DNA of 64,000 nucleotides from Methanoculleus frigidifontis (GCF_030464345.1 NZ_VCYH01000003.1:186001-250000), one strand, 5' to 3'. Shown: positions 35,652 to 44,564, numbered from the stretch's first letter. The notes: a model not told the origin generated them from the letters alone. A program made the numbers and translations.

Positions 35652-35675
35652 CTCGGATCGAGTCTCCGCATACTG

Positions 35676-37418
35676 TCACTCCACGATCATCAGGACGTCG
35701 CCGTTCTGCACGACGTCACCGGTGTCGACGAAGATATCGACGACCTTGCCGTCACGCGGGCTGTGGATGGGGTTCTCCATCTTCATCGCCTCGAGGATGA
35801 TCAGCGTCTCGCCCTTCTTCACCGCGGCGCCCCGCTGCACCGGCACCTTCAGCACCATGCCCTGCATGTTGCTCTTCACGCCGCCGGCGACGTCGCCCCG
35901 CGGGATCTTCTCCTTTGCCACGATGGCGGGCACGCTCTCGACCGCACTCCCCTCGACCGAGACGATCCGCACCGCGAAGATCTCGCCGTCGACCTCAACC
36001 TCCATGGCCGTCGGGAACTCCGTGCCCGCCGCCGGTTCGGGAACCTTCTTCGGGATCTCCTCGCGTTTTCTCTCCCCCTTCAGGAACGACGGCGCAATGC
36101 TCGGGTAGAGGATGTAGGTGAGCACGTCCTCCTCTTTGCGGATAAGCCCGGCATCCTCTGCCTGCTGCTTCATCTTCTGGTACATCGGTTCGAGGAGGTT
36201 GGCGGGTCTGACCGTTACCGGCTCATCGTCGCCGATGATGTGCCTCTGTATCGCCGGGTCGATCTGCGCCGGGGGCTTCCCGTAGAGGCCGCGGACGTAA
36301 TCCTTCACCTCGGTCGTGACGTTCTTGTAGCGCTCGCCGAGGAGGACGTTGAGCACCGCCTGGGTGCCGACGATCTGGCTCGTCGGGGTGACGAGCGGGG
36401 GGTAGCCGAGGTCTTCGCGCACCCGGGGAACCTCCGCCAGCACCTCCTCGTGGCGGTCGAGGGCGTCCTGCTCTTTGAGCTGGGAGATGAGGTTTGAGAT
36501 CATGCCGCCCGGCAGCTGGTAGATCAGCACGTCCGAGTCGACGCGTTCCGATATCGGGTCGACGAGCGGACCGTACTTCTCGCGGAGTTCCAGGCAGATG
36601 TTGCGCACCCTGCGGAGGGCGACGAGGTCGATCTCGGTGTCGCGGGGCGAGCCCCGGAGCGCCGCGACCACGCTCTCGGTCGGGGGCTGCGACGTGCCGA
36701 GAGCGAAGGGCGACATCGCGGTATCGAGGATATCGACGCCGGCGCCGACCGCCGCCTGGTAACTTAAGGAAGCCACCCCGCTCGTCGAATGCGAGTGGAG
36801 GCAGACTTTGACGTCCATCTCCTCCTTGATGCCGGAGATGAGGTCGTGCGCCGCCTCGGGCATGATCAGCCCGGCCATGTCCTTGATGCAGATCGAGTCG
36901 CAGTCCAGAGCGTAGAGCTCGCGAGCCATGGCGATGAACGACTCCGTGCTGTGAACCGGGCTCGTGGTATAAGAGATCGCACCCTGGAGGTGGGAACCGG
37001 TGTTCTTCACCTCCTTCATCGCTTTCTGCATATTCCTGATATCGTTGAGTGCGTCGAAGATGCGGAAGATCGCCACCCCGTTCTCGGCGGCGGCGGCGAC
37101 GAACCGCTCGACGACGTCGTCGGGGTAGTGGCGGTACCCGACAAGGTTCTGGCCCCGCAGAAGCATCTGGATGGGAGTGTTTACAAGTTCCGATTTGAGT
37201 TTTTGCAGCCGCTCCCAGGGATCTTCGTTGAGGAATCTGATGCAGCTGTCAAATGTCGCACCCCCCCATGCTTCCACGGAGAAAAAGCCCACGGTATCGA
37301 TTGCTCGCGCAAGAGGGAGCATATCTTCGGTGCGCAGCCGTGTCGCGATCAGCGACTGGTGCGCGTCCCGGAGCGTGGTATCGGTTATAAGGATCCTATC
37401 TGAACTGGCAGCACACAT
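35676..37418 (-). CDS. pycB: Pyruvate carboxylase subunit B (carboxyltransferase with biotin carrier)
   Basis: A 580-residue protein. The N-terminal carboxyltransferase TIM barrel begins ITDTTLRDAHQSLIATR, with metal ligands in DTTLRD and HSHSTSG. A conserved linker follows, then the C-terminal biotinyl domain with the attachment lysine in EAMKMENP at about residue 544. It transfers CO2 from carboxybiotin to pyruvate. GAGGTGT lies eight bases before the ATG. It sits 51 bp after the biotin ECF transporter genes and is probably the main or only biotin protein of the cell. Confidence 0.95.
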   Translation of the reverse strand: MCAASSDRILITDTTLRDAHQSLIATRLRTEDMLPLARAIDTVGFFSVEAWGGATFDSCIRFLNEDPWERLQKLKSELVNTPIQMLLRGQNLVGYRHYPDDVVERFVAAAAENGVAIFRIFDALNDIRNMQKAMKEVKNTGSHLQGAISYTTSPVHSTESFIAMARELYALDCDSICIKDMAGLIMPEAAHDLISGIKEEMDVKVCLHSHSTSGVASLSYQAAVGAGVDILDTAMSPFALGTSQPPTESVVAALRGSPRDTEIDLVALRRVRNICLELREKYGPLVDPISERVDSDVLIYQLPGGMISNLISQLKEQDALDRHEEVLAEVPRVREDLGYPPLVTPTSQIVGTQAVLNVLLGERYKNVTTEVKDYVRGLYGKPPAQIDPAIQRHIIGDDEPVTVRPANLLEPMYQKMKQQAEDAGLIRKEEDVLTYILYPSIAPSFLKGERKREEIPKKVPEPAAGTEFPTAMEVEVDGEIFAVRIVSVEGSAVESVPAIVAKEKIPRGDVAGGVKSNMQGMVLKVPVQRGAAVKKGETLIILEAMKMENPIHSPRDGKVVDIFVDTGDVVQNGDVLMIVE

Positions 37419-37469
37419 CGAAAGTACACCTCGGGGCTGAGGAATGAATCAGTAAAGCCTCTCAAAAAT

Positions 37470-38123
37470 TCACTGTACAACTATAAAAACATCACGAACA
37501 GGAATGTATGCGAAAAATGCGATTATTAGAGCCAGGATTGCCGCCGCTGTGTCGTACCGTCCCGTCGTAAATGTCGGACAGATATGCCCTCCGTGGCGGT
37601 ATCCCCTGACATCCAGGAGTTTTGCCTGATCCCGTGTGCGCCGGAGCTGGTTGACGACGATGCTCGTGGCCAGAGGCACGATTGTCCGGATGGACGGGTG
37701 CATACCCTTGATCGCCATCGCACGCCGGATCTGGGCAACGTCCCGTTCGATGGTGTGCAGGTTCTGCAGCCCCATCTCCGCGACGAGCCCGATCTCGAAC
37801 CCGGTGCGGGTGCCGAGCAGCCAGACCGCGCCGTCGAGGAGTTCGCCGTCCTGCCGGTCCGCATATGCCCAGGCGGCGATGACCAGAATCACCGACATCC
37901 GGATGAGGTAGGAGAGGCCGTCGCCGCCGGAGACGGCGGAGAGGGCGGCAGTGGCAGCGATCATGGCGATCACCCCTGCAAGCGCTTTCGGGTGCGGAAG
38001 CGCCCGCCACCGGGGGGTGAAGAGCGCCCACCAGGCAAGTGCCGCCACTGCTCCGGCCACGCTGACGAATGCGGCGACGGAGAGCGCCACGGTGGCGAGG
38101 ATCCTCAGTCGCGGATCCTGCAT
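37470..38123 (-). CDS. ECF transporter T component (biotin uptake)
   Basis: A CbiQ/EcfT-like membrane protein of 217 residues with about five hydrophobic segments and the two Ala-Arg-Gly-type coupling motifs (RAMAIKG and LDVRGYR) that contact the ATPases. GGGAGG precedes the ATG at 38123, which overlaps the end of the ATPase gene by 19 bp. With bioY and the two ATPases it completes an energy-coupling-factor biotin importer (BioN equivalent). Confidence 0.9.
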   Translation of the reverse strand: MQDPRLRILATVALSVAAFVSVAGAVAALAWWALFTPRWRALPHPKALAGVIAMIAATAALSAVSGGDGLSYLIRMSVILVIAAWAYADRQDGELLDGAVWLLGTRTGFEIGLVAEMGLQNLHTIERDVAQIRRAMAIKGMHPSIRTIVPLATSIVVNQLRRTRDQAKLLDVRGYRHGGHICPTFTTGRYDTAAAILALIIAFFAYIPVRDVFIVVQ

Positions 38124-38803
38124 ACGGCCTCCCGTGCGTCCGCGAGGGTGATGTTCGCGGGCCGCCCTCCCGCTGCGAGGGCATGGCGAAGGTACGGGGG
38201 TGCACCCTGCCAGCGTGCGATGGCGCCCGGGACCCGGCCGCAGATGACCAGCCTGCCGTCCTCCATCTCCGCGATGGTGGTCACGCGGGGCAGGACGGAG
38301 CGCTCGTGGGAGAAGATGATGGTGATCCCGCTTGCCCGCTCTTCGATCATCCTGCATGCGCGTACCTTCGCCGCACAGTCCAGCGACCCGAACGGTTCGT
38401 CCAGCAGGAGCAGGTCGGGATTCTTCGCAAGCACGCAGGCGAGGTTCAGCCGCTTGAGCTGCCCGCGGCTGAGCTGGAGGGGATCGGCGCCGTCCCGCCC
38501 GTCGAGACCCGCCTGCAGGAGGATCTCGCCCGGGTCAAGCCCCCATGACCGGATCTCCGCCTCCACGGTGGCGCAGGTGACGTGGTACTCCGGGAACTGC
38601 AGCGAAAGAAGCGTGGTGTCGATGCCTTCGCGATGGATGCTGCCCCGCCCGGGCGCGGCCAGGGAGGCGAGGATGAGAGCAAGGGTCGATTTTCCGCTCC
38701 CGACCGGGCCGCTGATCAGGTGGATTCCTTCTCTGAATGCCCCGGTGCACCGGAGGGTGAAGCCGCCCTGCCGGAGCTCGACGTCGTCGAGGCGGATCAG
38801 CAC
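38105..38803 (-). CDS. ECF transporter ATP-binding protein (second)
   Basis: A 232-residue ATPase with Walker A GPVGSGKST and Walker B LLLLDEPFGSLD. The signature is LSRGQ rather than LSGGQ, which implies an asymmetric ATPase pair with the other EcfA. A GTG start overlaps the preceding gene's stop by 7 bp. It is part of the bioY-ecfA-ecfA-ecfT unit. Confidence 0.9.
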   Translation of the reverse strand: MLIRLDDVELRQGGFTLRCTGAFREGIHLISGPVGSGKSTLALILASLAAPGRGSIHREGIDTTLLSLQFPEYHVTCATVEAEIRSWGLDPGEILLQAGLDGRDGADPLQLSRGQLKRLNLACVLAKNPDLLLLDEPFGSLDCAAKVRACRMIEERASGITIIFSHERSVLPRVTTIAEMEDGRLVICGRVPGAIARWQGAPPYLRHALAAGGRPANITLADAREAVCRIRD

Positions 38804-39474
38804 CCTTCCATCCTCCAGAGCGTCGGGTAGAAACAGGTCGCTTTGAGTTCTGCAAAGACCTCCTTCGGCGTTCCGGAGAGGAGAACCCGCCCGCCTTCGA
38901 GGTAGAGCAGGTGATCGGCCTCTGCCGCCGCGTCCATGTTCTGCGTGCAGAGGACGACCGTTGTCTCCGGGCGGCTCCGGAGCGCCCGGGTGACCCGGTC
39001 CGCCGCCGCCTCGTCGAGGTGCGTATCCACTTCATCCAGGATGAGGATCTCCGGGCCCGGGGCGAGCGCCGCTGCAAAGGCTACGAGAACCTTCTCGCCG
39101 CCGGAGAGCGTCTCGGTCGCCTTCGGGAGAAGGTGCGCGATCCCGAGCAGGGCGGCGATCTCGTGCACCTTCGCGTCGATATCGCGGCAGGGGGCGTGGC
39201 CGAACCGGAGCGGCGAGGCTATCTCGTCATGCACCCGGGAAAAAAGCATCGTCCGGTCCGGAAACTCGCCGACCCAGCCGACCCGCATCTTTGCAGGCAG
39301 TCTATCGGCGAGCGTGACCTCTCCTGCCTCCGGCTCCTCCATACCTGCCAGGAGTTCAAGGAGCGTCGTCTTTCCGCTGCCGTTCGGCCCGATCACCGCG
39401 ACGATCCGCGCATCCGTCCGGAGCACCGGAATGTCCAGGAGGCGGTGGTGAACCTGGTTTAAGAGGATCCTCAT
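38797..39474 (-). CDS. ECF transporter ATP-binding protein (first)
   Basis: A 225-residue ATPase starting MRILLNQVHHRLLD at 39474, where the ATG overlaps the bioY stop (ATGA). It has Walker A GPNGSGKTT, signature LSGGEK and Walker B ILILDEVDTHLD. The ATPase is compact, without a C-terminal extension. It couples ATP hydrolysis to biotin uptake through the T component. Confidence 0.92.
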   Translation of the reverse strand: MRILLNQVHHRLLDIPVLRTDARIVAVIGPNGSGKTTLLELLAGMEEPEAGEVTLADRLPAKMRVGWVGEFPDRTMLFSRVHDEIASPLRFGHAPCRDIDAKVHEIAALLGIAHLLPKATETLSGGEKVLVAFAAALAPGPEILILDEVDTHLDEAAADRVTRALRSRPETTVVLCTQNMDAAAEADHLLYLEGGRVLLSGTPKEVFAELKATCFYPTLWRMEGC

Positions 39475-39968
39475 AACCGTTTTCCGATAGAGTATGCTGC
39501 CGCGATCTTTACCGCGTCTCCGGGGATGAATGGTGCCACCCCGAGGAGCGCCGCCTGCAGGAGGGGCAGCGATGCGGAGTAGGAGAGCCAGGCAGTCCCG
39601 AAGAGATAGATCACGCCGCTCGCCGCTGCGAGGCCGGCGATGCGCAGGTATTCGTTCTTCTGCTCGTACGCAAGCCCCGCGACCAGGGCGGCAGCGATAA
39701 AGCCGATCAGAAACCCGCCGGTCGGGCCGAGGAGCATGCCGAGGCCAGCCGTTCCGTTGTGGAAGACCGGGAGGCCGAGGGCGCCGAGGAGGACGTACCC
39801 GGCGACCGGGATGACGGCATATCGCCGCATCGTGATGCCTGCCAGCATGACAAAGAGCGTCTGGAGCGTCAGGGGAACGGGAATGAAGGGGATGGAGATC
39901 CAGCTTCCTGCGGCGATGAGGGCAATGAACGTGCCGCTGTAGGCGAGGATCTCTGAACGCTGTTTCAT
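39471..39968 (-). CDS. bioY: BioY, biotin-binding S component of the ECF transporter
   Basis: A membrane protein of 165 residues with six hydrophobic helices and BioY signatures IPVPLTLQTLFVMLAG, GALGLPVFHNGTAGLG and GPTGGFLIGF, which line the biotin site. I choose the ATG at 39968, since GGAGG lies six bases upstream; a TTG at 39974 would overlap the ribosome site. A BirA-type operator covers the region just before the start, so expression probably drops when biotin is plentiful. Confidence 0.94.
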   Translation of the reverse strand: MKQRSEILAYSGTFIALIAAGSWISIPFIPVPLTLQTLFVMLAGITMRRYAVIPVAGYVLLGALGLPVFHNGTAGLGMLLGPTGGFLIGFIAAALVAGLAYEQKNEYLRIAGLAAASGVIYLFGTAWLSYSASLPLLQAALLGVAPFIPGDAVKIAAAYSIGKRL

Positions 39969-39999
39969 CGTCAACCTCCTGATCGTTTGGTGGTTGACG
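39969..39999 (-). promoter_or_regulatory. Predicted BirA (biotin repressor) operator before bioY
   Basis: CGTCAACC at 39969-39976 and GGTTGACG at 39992-39999 form a perfect inverted repeat with a 15-nt spacer. BirA operators are two half-sites ending in AACC and beginning GGTT, separated by 14-16 nt. The site spans the bioY ribosome binding site and lies just downstream of an A/T-rich promoter-like tract (about 40000-40013). Confidence 0.7.
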
Positions 40000-40409
40000 A
40001 AAAAAGATTTTCTCCTTCACATCTCTGATGTATGAAAAATGGGGAGGAATCGGATTGTAGTGCCGATCTCTCCTTCTCCTGCACCCGCCTCCCGGTGCGA
40101 TACCCCGGGGCTGACTGTGCCTGTGAGGCAGCATCGCCGAAAACCCTAGGCATCTGCCCTGGCGAAACCGTATCGTGGGGGCGTCTCCCTGGCGGTCTCC
40201 CCCCTCTCCCCAGGTACGATAGTCCGGAACGGACTACTGCTTGCCGGTCAGTAATATCATGCGGCTCTCACGCATCTGCTCTCCGGGAGCCCTGATCGTG
40301 GGAAGTAAAACTGCCTGCCGTCCTGGAGCGTCCGGCATCGGGAGACGAGCTCCGTTTGCAGGTCGAAGATCCGTTCCCAGCACAAAAACCGGAGCAGACA
40401 AAAAAAGTT
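40000..40409. other. Intergenic region between bioY and birA
   Basis: 410 bp without a supported gene. The bioY end is A/T-rich and probably contains its promoter. A short perfect hairpin TAGTCCG-GAA-CGGACTA lies at 40220-40236. An A-rich tract (T-rich on the minus strand) at about 40400-40408, just after birA, may terminate the birA transcript. Confidence 0.45.
40220..40236. repeat. Perfect 7-bp stem hairpin
   Basis: TAGTCCG-GAA-CGGACTA forms a tight stem with a three-base loop, midway between birA and bioY. It may be a transcript-processing or termination structure. Confidence 0.5.
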
Positions 40410-41390
40410 TCAGAGCTGGTGGCAGTCGCCGGCGATGACGCGCTCGATCCTGCCGTTGTCCTTTCTGATGATGAGCGCACCATGCTCGTCGATGTCGATC
40501 GCCTCGCCGTCAAAGGACCTGCGCAGGGTCTTGATCTGCACCCGGTGATCGAGCGTCAGCGACATGCTCTTCCACTCCCGCACAATCGTCTCGTACTCCT
40601 CGCTCTCGAGCAGCAGATAGCGCTGTTCGAACTCCTTGAGCATCCGGGCGAGGAGCGACACCCGGTCGACGTCGCCGCCGGTCTCGGCCTTGAGCGAGGT
40701 GACCGTCTCCTTGAGGTCGGGGGAGAGCTCGTCGAGCAGAATGTTTGCATCGATCCCGATGCTGAGCAGGCAGTGGTGGACGGTATCTGCTTCTGCGGAG
40801 AGCTCGAGCAGCAGGCCGGCGACCTTTTTATCCCCGATATAGATGTCGTTCGGCCATTTGATCAGCGCTCCGATGTCGTACTCCTTCCGGATGGCACGGA
40901 CGATCGCGATGGAGCCGGCCATGGTGATCATGAAGAGCCGGTCAAGCGGTATCCCGGGCTTTAAGACGATAGTGCACCAGATGCCGCCTGCGGGCGACGC
41001 CCACGACCTGCCGAGACGCCCGACGCCGCCGGTCTGCTCCTCGGCGAGAACCACCATGCCGTGGAGGTCTTCGGGTTTGCATTCGTCCGCGAGTTTCTTC
41101 CCGACCCAGATCGTCGACGCGGTCCGGTCAAAGTAGCGGATCTTCTTACCGATGAACTTTGTCCGCAGTTTCTTGTGGATCTCATGGGGAAGCATCCTGG
41201 TCGTCGACCCTTTCAGTCGGTACCCGGCTTTCTGCGACGAGGTAATCTCATATCCCATCTTCCGCAGTTCCCGGATCTGCTTCCAGACCGCAGAACGCGT
41301 AATTCCCAGGCGTTCGGCGATTATCTCCCCCGATAGAGCGCTGTCCGTTTCCTCGAGAATTCTCAGTACATTGAGTGCCGTATCCTTCAT
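40410..41390 (-). CDS. birA: BirA: biotin-protein ligase with N-terminal DNA-binding domain
   Basis: A bifunctional BirA of 326 residues. Residues about 1-60 form a winged helix-turn-helix (SGEIIAERLGITRSAVWKQI), and the rest is the ligase with GRLGRSWASPAGGIW, KWPNDIYIGDKKVAGLL and a C-terminal SH3-like domain. It makes biotinyl-AMP, attaches biotin to PycB and, through the N-terminal domain, can repress biotin genes. The ATG at 41390 lies 5 bp after the stop of the DUF2111 gene and follows AAAGGTAA. A predicted target operator is at 39969-39999. Confidence 0.93.
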   Translation of the reverse strand: MKDTALNVLRILEETDSALSGEIIAERLGITRSAVWKQIRELRKMGYEITSSQKAGYRLKGSTTRMLPHEIHKKLRTKFIGKKIRYFDRTASTIWVGKKLADECKPEDLHGMVVLAEEQTGGVGRLGRSWASPAGGIWCTIVLKPGIPLDRLFMITMAGSIAIVRAIRKEYDIGALIKWPNDIYIGDKKVAGLLLELSAEADTVHHCLLSIGIDANILLDELSPDLKETVTSLKAETGGDVDRVSLLARMLKEFEQRYLLLESEEYETIVREWKSMSLTLDHRVQIKTLRRSFDGEAIDIDEHGALIIRKDNGRIERVIAGDCHQL

Positions 41391-41395
41391 GTCGA

Positions 41396-41824
41396 TTACC
41401 TTTTCGCCGCCGTCGACTCTGTCGGGAGTGGACACGGATCTGTTCCGCAGACCTGTTTTTTGATCGTGGTATACTGCTCCATAAGACCGGCGATATCGAA
41501 GATCCCCGTGACGTCGACGATCCCGATAGCCGCTATCGCCTCGCCGCTCTCGTTCCTGACCGGCGCGACGACGACCGGGGTTCCCCGGTACGGACCTGCC
41601 GAAGGTGTGACCTTCTGTATGACATTCCCGGCAAGGACATCCTCCAGAACAGGGCCTGAATAGGCTTCATCGACGATCTTTCCCTCTTCGATACGGATCC
41701 CCGGATGCTCGCGCGAGCGTGCCGTCACCGGCAGCCGGCCGACCAACTCGTGGAGACAGTACATAACAGGCGCAAGATCACGTGCTGTGGACACAGCAGA
41801 GATGATATATTGATCCACGGCCAT
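41396..41824 (-). CDS. DUF2111 family protein
   Basis: A 142-residue cytoplasmic protein. The conserved core LHELVGRLPVTARSREHPGI and GKIVDEAYSGPVLEDVL, then GTPVVVAPVRNESGEAIAAIGIVD, matches a methanogen family of unknown function (DUF2111). The second half resembles a small-ligand sensory fold. The gene sits directly before birA with a 5-bp gap, so it is co-transcribed. Function unknown. Confidence 0.7.
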   Translation of the reverse strand: MAVDQYIISAVSTARDLAPVMYCLHELVGRLPVTARSREHPGIRIEEGKIVDEAYSGPVLEDVLAGNVIQKVTPSAGPYRGTPVVVAPVRNESGEAIAAIGIVDVTGIFDIAGLMEQYTTIKKQVCGTDPCPLPTESTAAKR

Positions 41825-41850
41825 TCCCCATAATTCCCATAAATTTTAAC

Positions 41851-42432
41851 CTAAAATAAGGTTTCCCTATCGGCGCAGGAGAATGATGCCAGAAACGCTC
41901 TCGAGGGGTATTCGTGAATACTGGTTACGAGGACTGTTCCTGCTTGAATAGTCTTTTCCAGGACAATTGCGCAGCCTCCATCGTCGGTTGCGATCGCCTC
42001 CGCATCGTACCCGGTGAAGGAGCCGTCGCACTCGATGGCGCGAGGGTCGTAGCCCTGGATGATGGAAGCATACCGGGAATCTTCCTCCCGGAACCGGACC
42101 GGACGCGGGCCGTAGGTGTGATGATAGCGAAGATCGAACGGCAGCCAGTCGTAGGCGTCCGGCCGATCGGTTCCGGCACCGAAGATGAGCAGATTCCCAC
42201 CGTTCTCGACAAACCGGCGGATACGCCCCTGTGATGCACGGAGAGCGGGCAGGAGGTTTGAGTAGTCGGCGTTGCCAAACCCGGTCGGGATGATGAGAGA
42301 GACGAACCGGCCGCGGTAGAAGGGCGATGCCAGCATGTGGGGGGTGATCGCCTCGCAGCAGGTGCCGCAGTCCTCGATCAGCCGTGCAAACATGAGCGGG
42401 CTGTCCCAGATCAGCCCGGCCTTGCAGATCAC
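41851..42432 (-). CDS. Conserved protein with glutamine-amidotransferase-like fold
   Basis: A 193-residue protein. The segment LIIPTGFGNADYSNLLPALR followed by RRFVENGGNLLIFGAG resembles the nucleophile-elbow side of class I amidotransferase-like (ThuA/DJ-1 superfamily) folds, but the catalytic cysteine is not evident. The GTG start overlaps the rtcB stop (GTGA), giving tight coupling to the RNA ligase gene. No specific function can be given. Confidence 0.65.
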   Translation of the reverse strand: MICKAGLIWDSPLMFARLIEDCGTCCEAITPHMLASPFYRGRFVSLIIPTGFGNADYSNLLPALRASQGRIRRFVENGGNLLIFGAGTDRPDAYDWLPFDLRYHHTYGPRPVRFREEDSRYASIIQGYDPRAIECDGSFTGYDAEAIATDDGGCAIVLEKTIQAGTVLVTSIHEYPSRAFLASFSCADRETLF

Positions 42433-43865
42433 CCCTTGATCACTCCCTGCGGTTCGAGCCGTGCGACGAGGGTCGAGAGACCGACGCGGTCGACCACCCT
42501 GACGACCTCGTCGCTCGGTTTGTATGCCCCGGGAGCCTCTTCGGCGAGGACGGAGTCATGGTGAGCCCGGACATAGATCCCCTCCTTTGCGAGCTGCTCC
42601 CGGAGTTCCTTTCCCGTGACCTCCTTCTTTGCCTGCGAGCGGGAGAGGACCCTTCCGGCACCGTGGCAGGTGCTGCCGAACGAACGGTTCATGGCGATCT
42701 CGGTGCCGCGGAGCAGGTACGAACTCGTCCCCATGCTGCCCGGGATGATCACCGGCTGGCCTACGGCCGCGTAGGCCTGCGGGATATCCGGGGCGCCGGG
42801 GCCGAATGCACGGGTCGCCCCTTTCCGGTGGACGCAGACCTCCTGCTGTCGGCCGTCGACCTGGTGCGTCTCGTACTTGGCGACGTTATGGGCGACGTCG
42901 TAGACCAGTTTCAGGTCTTCATATGCGACATCGAAGATCGTTGTCAGGACACGCCGGACCTCATGCATGATGATCTGCCGGTTCGCCCAGGCGTAGTTGG
43001 CGGCGCAGGCCATCGCCCCGAAGTAGGAGCGCCCTTCGGGCGAGTCAACCGGAGCGCAGGCAAGCTGCCGGTCAGGGAGGGAGATGCCGTACTTCTTCGT
43101 CGCCTTCTCGAGGACCTTGAGGTGATCGGTGCAGACCTGGTGGCCGAGGCCGCGGGAGCCGCAGTGGATCATGAAGCAGACCTGGCCTTCGGTGATGCCC
43201 ATCGCCGCCGCCGCCGCCGGGTCCAGGATCTCCCGGACGACCTGGATCTCCAGAAAGTGGTTGCCGGCCCCGAGCGTTCCCGCCTGGGGGAGCCCCCGCT
43301 GCCGTGCCTTTGCACTGACCGCGTCCGGGTCGGCGTTCTCCATCGCTCCCCCCTCCTCGGAGTGGGCGAGGTCGGACTCCATGCCGTAGCCGTGATCGAC
43401 GCACCACCGGGTGCCGTCTGTCATCATCCCGGTCAGGTCTTTGTTCGAGAGTCTGATGCTGCTTCTGGCACCGACACCCGTCGGCACGGCCTGGAAGATC
43501 TCCTCGATGAGCCTGCGTTTGGTTCCCGCAAGGTCGTCCGCCGTCAGGGGCGACGCCACCAGGCGGACCCCGCAGTTGATGTCGAACCCGACGCCGCCGG
43601 GCGAGATGACGCCTTCGGTCATGTCGAATGCCGCAACGCCCCCGATAGGAAAGCCGTAGCCCCAGTGAATATCCGGCATGGCAAGTGCATTCTTCACGAT
43701 ACCAGGCAGCGTGGCCACGTTTGCCAGCTGCTGCACCGCGCCGGCCTCCAGGGTATTCCCGAGGTCTTCGGAGAGGAAGAACCGTCCGGGCACCCGCATA
43801 TTCGGGACGAAACCGACCGGCACCTCCCACTCATATGTTCCTGCTCGTAGTACACCTTCAATCAT
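42429..43865 (-). CDS. rtcB: RtcB: tRNA-splicing / 3'-phosphate RNA ligase
   Basis: A 478-residue GTP- and Mn2+-dependent ligase that joins 2',3'-cyclic phosphate and 5'-OH ends, for example tRNA halves after intron removal. Diagnostic parts are GGVGFDINCGVRLVASPL (metal-binding Cys), GAGNHFLEIQ, MIHCGSRGLGHQ and CHGAGRVLSRSQAKK with the guanylylated histidine. There is no intein. It is followed by overlapping genes and preceded by its activator archease. It would process the intron-containing tRNA-Met at 33994-34104. Confidence 0.95.
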   Translation of the reverse strand: MIEGVLRAGTYEWEVPVGFVPNMRVPGRFFLSEDLGNTLEAGAVQQLANVATLPGIVKNALAMPDIHWGYGFPIGGVAAFDMTEGVISPGGVGFDINCGVRLVASPLTADDLAGTKRRLIEEIFQAVPTGVGARSSIRLSNKDLTGMMTDGTRWCVDHGYGMESDLAHSEEGGAMENADPDAVSAKARQRGLPQAGTLGAGNHFLEIQVVREILDPAAAAAMGITEGQVCFMIHCGSRGLGHQVCTDHLKVLEKATKKYGISLPDRQLACAPVDSPEGRSYFGAMACAANYAWANRQIIMHEVRRVLTTIFDVAYEDLKLVYDVAHNVAKYETHQVDGRQQEVCVHRKGATRAFGPGAPDIPQAYAAVGQPVIIPGSMGTSSYLLRGTEIAMNRSFGSTCHGAGRVLSRSQAKKEVTGKELREQLAKEGIYVRAHHDSVLAEEAPGAYKPSDEVVRVVDRVGLSTLVARLEPQGVIKG

Positions 43866-43874
43866 AGCGATCCC

Positions 43875-44282
43875 TCACACGTCGAAGAGTACGTCGACTT
43901 CATAGGTTTCATCGTCTTTAACGATTTGCAGACCCGAATAGGAGATCCCCTTGACGATCGTCCCGCCGCTGTGCTTCTCATGCTCGAACGGTTCGCCCCG
44001 CATGACGACGGAGAGGTCGCCGTCCCGGACCTCCACATCGAACGAGCAGAAGACGACATTCTCCACATCGGTGATGAAGAGGAGTTCGGAGAGGAAGTCG
44101 TGGAGCAGTGATTCACGGTCATCCGCCTCGAGCGTAAGCGTCTGCACGATCCCGCCGTCTTCGCAGTCTCCGTACATCACCGAGAAGAGAGCGCGGGCTG
44201 CATCCGCGAAGACCTCGTTGATGCTTGCGCCCCGTACCCGCACCAGGACGTCGGCGGTATGGTACAGCTCCTCGAATGTCAT
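43875..44282 (-). CDS. Archease, RtcB activator
   Basis: A 135-residue protein with the archease fold: MTFEELYHTADVLVRVRG (metal-binding Asp), ALFSVMYGD, and LLHDFLSELLFITDVENVVF. It accelerates guanylylation and turnover of RtcB. It ends 9 bp before rtcB. Length and sequence fit the archaeal family well. Confidence 0.93.
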   Translation of the reverse strand: MTFEELYHTADVLVRVRGASINEVFADAARALFSVMYGDCEDGGIVQTLTLEADDRESLLHDFLSELLFITDVENVVFCSFDVEVRDGDLSVVMRGEPFEHEKHSGGTIVKGISYSGLQIVKDDETYEVDVLFDV

Positions 44283-44285
44283 GCT

Positions 44286-44564
44286 TCAGAAGTCGTCGAA
44301 GAAGATGGGGATCATGCCCTTGTGGATGGTATCGAGGTAACGTGCCTGATATTTGGAGATATATATGGTATAGTCGCCGACCATGACCCGCAGGTCAGTC
44401 ATCTTCGGTGGTTTGACCGATGTTGGAAGAAGAATCGGGCCGCTGCAGGATGTACTCACCCGGAAATCGCGTTTCCGCGCGAGGATATACGTCCTGACAT
44501 CCTCGGTGATGAATACCGTGTGCTCTGACGGGTGGCTGTCGGTGTCGCTGTGCATAATGCTCAT
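44286..44564 (-). CDS. Small conserved methanogen protein of unknown function
   Basis: A 92-residue soluble protein. The middle and end, RVMVGDYTIYISKYQARYLD and GMIPIFFDDF, are well-formed and the gene ends 3 bp before archease, so it is surely translated. It contains STSCSGPILLPTSVK, with one cysteine. I recognise no domain. Its position suggests a role in RNA repair or in regulating the archease-rtcB unit. Confidence 0.72.
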   Translation of the reverse strand: MSIMHSDTDSHPSEHTVFITEDVRTYILARKRDFRVSTSCSGPILLPTSVKPPKMTDLRVMVGDYTIYISKYQARYLDTIHKGMIPIFFDDF

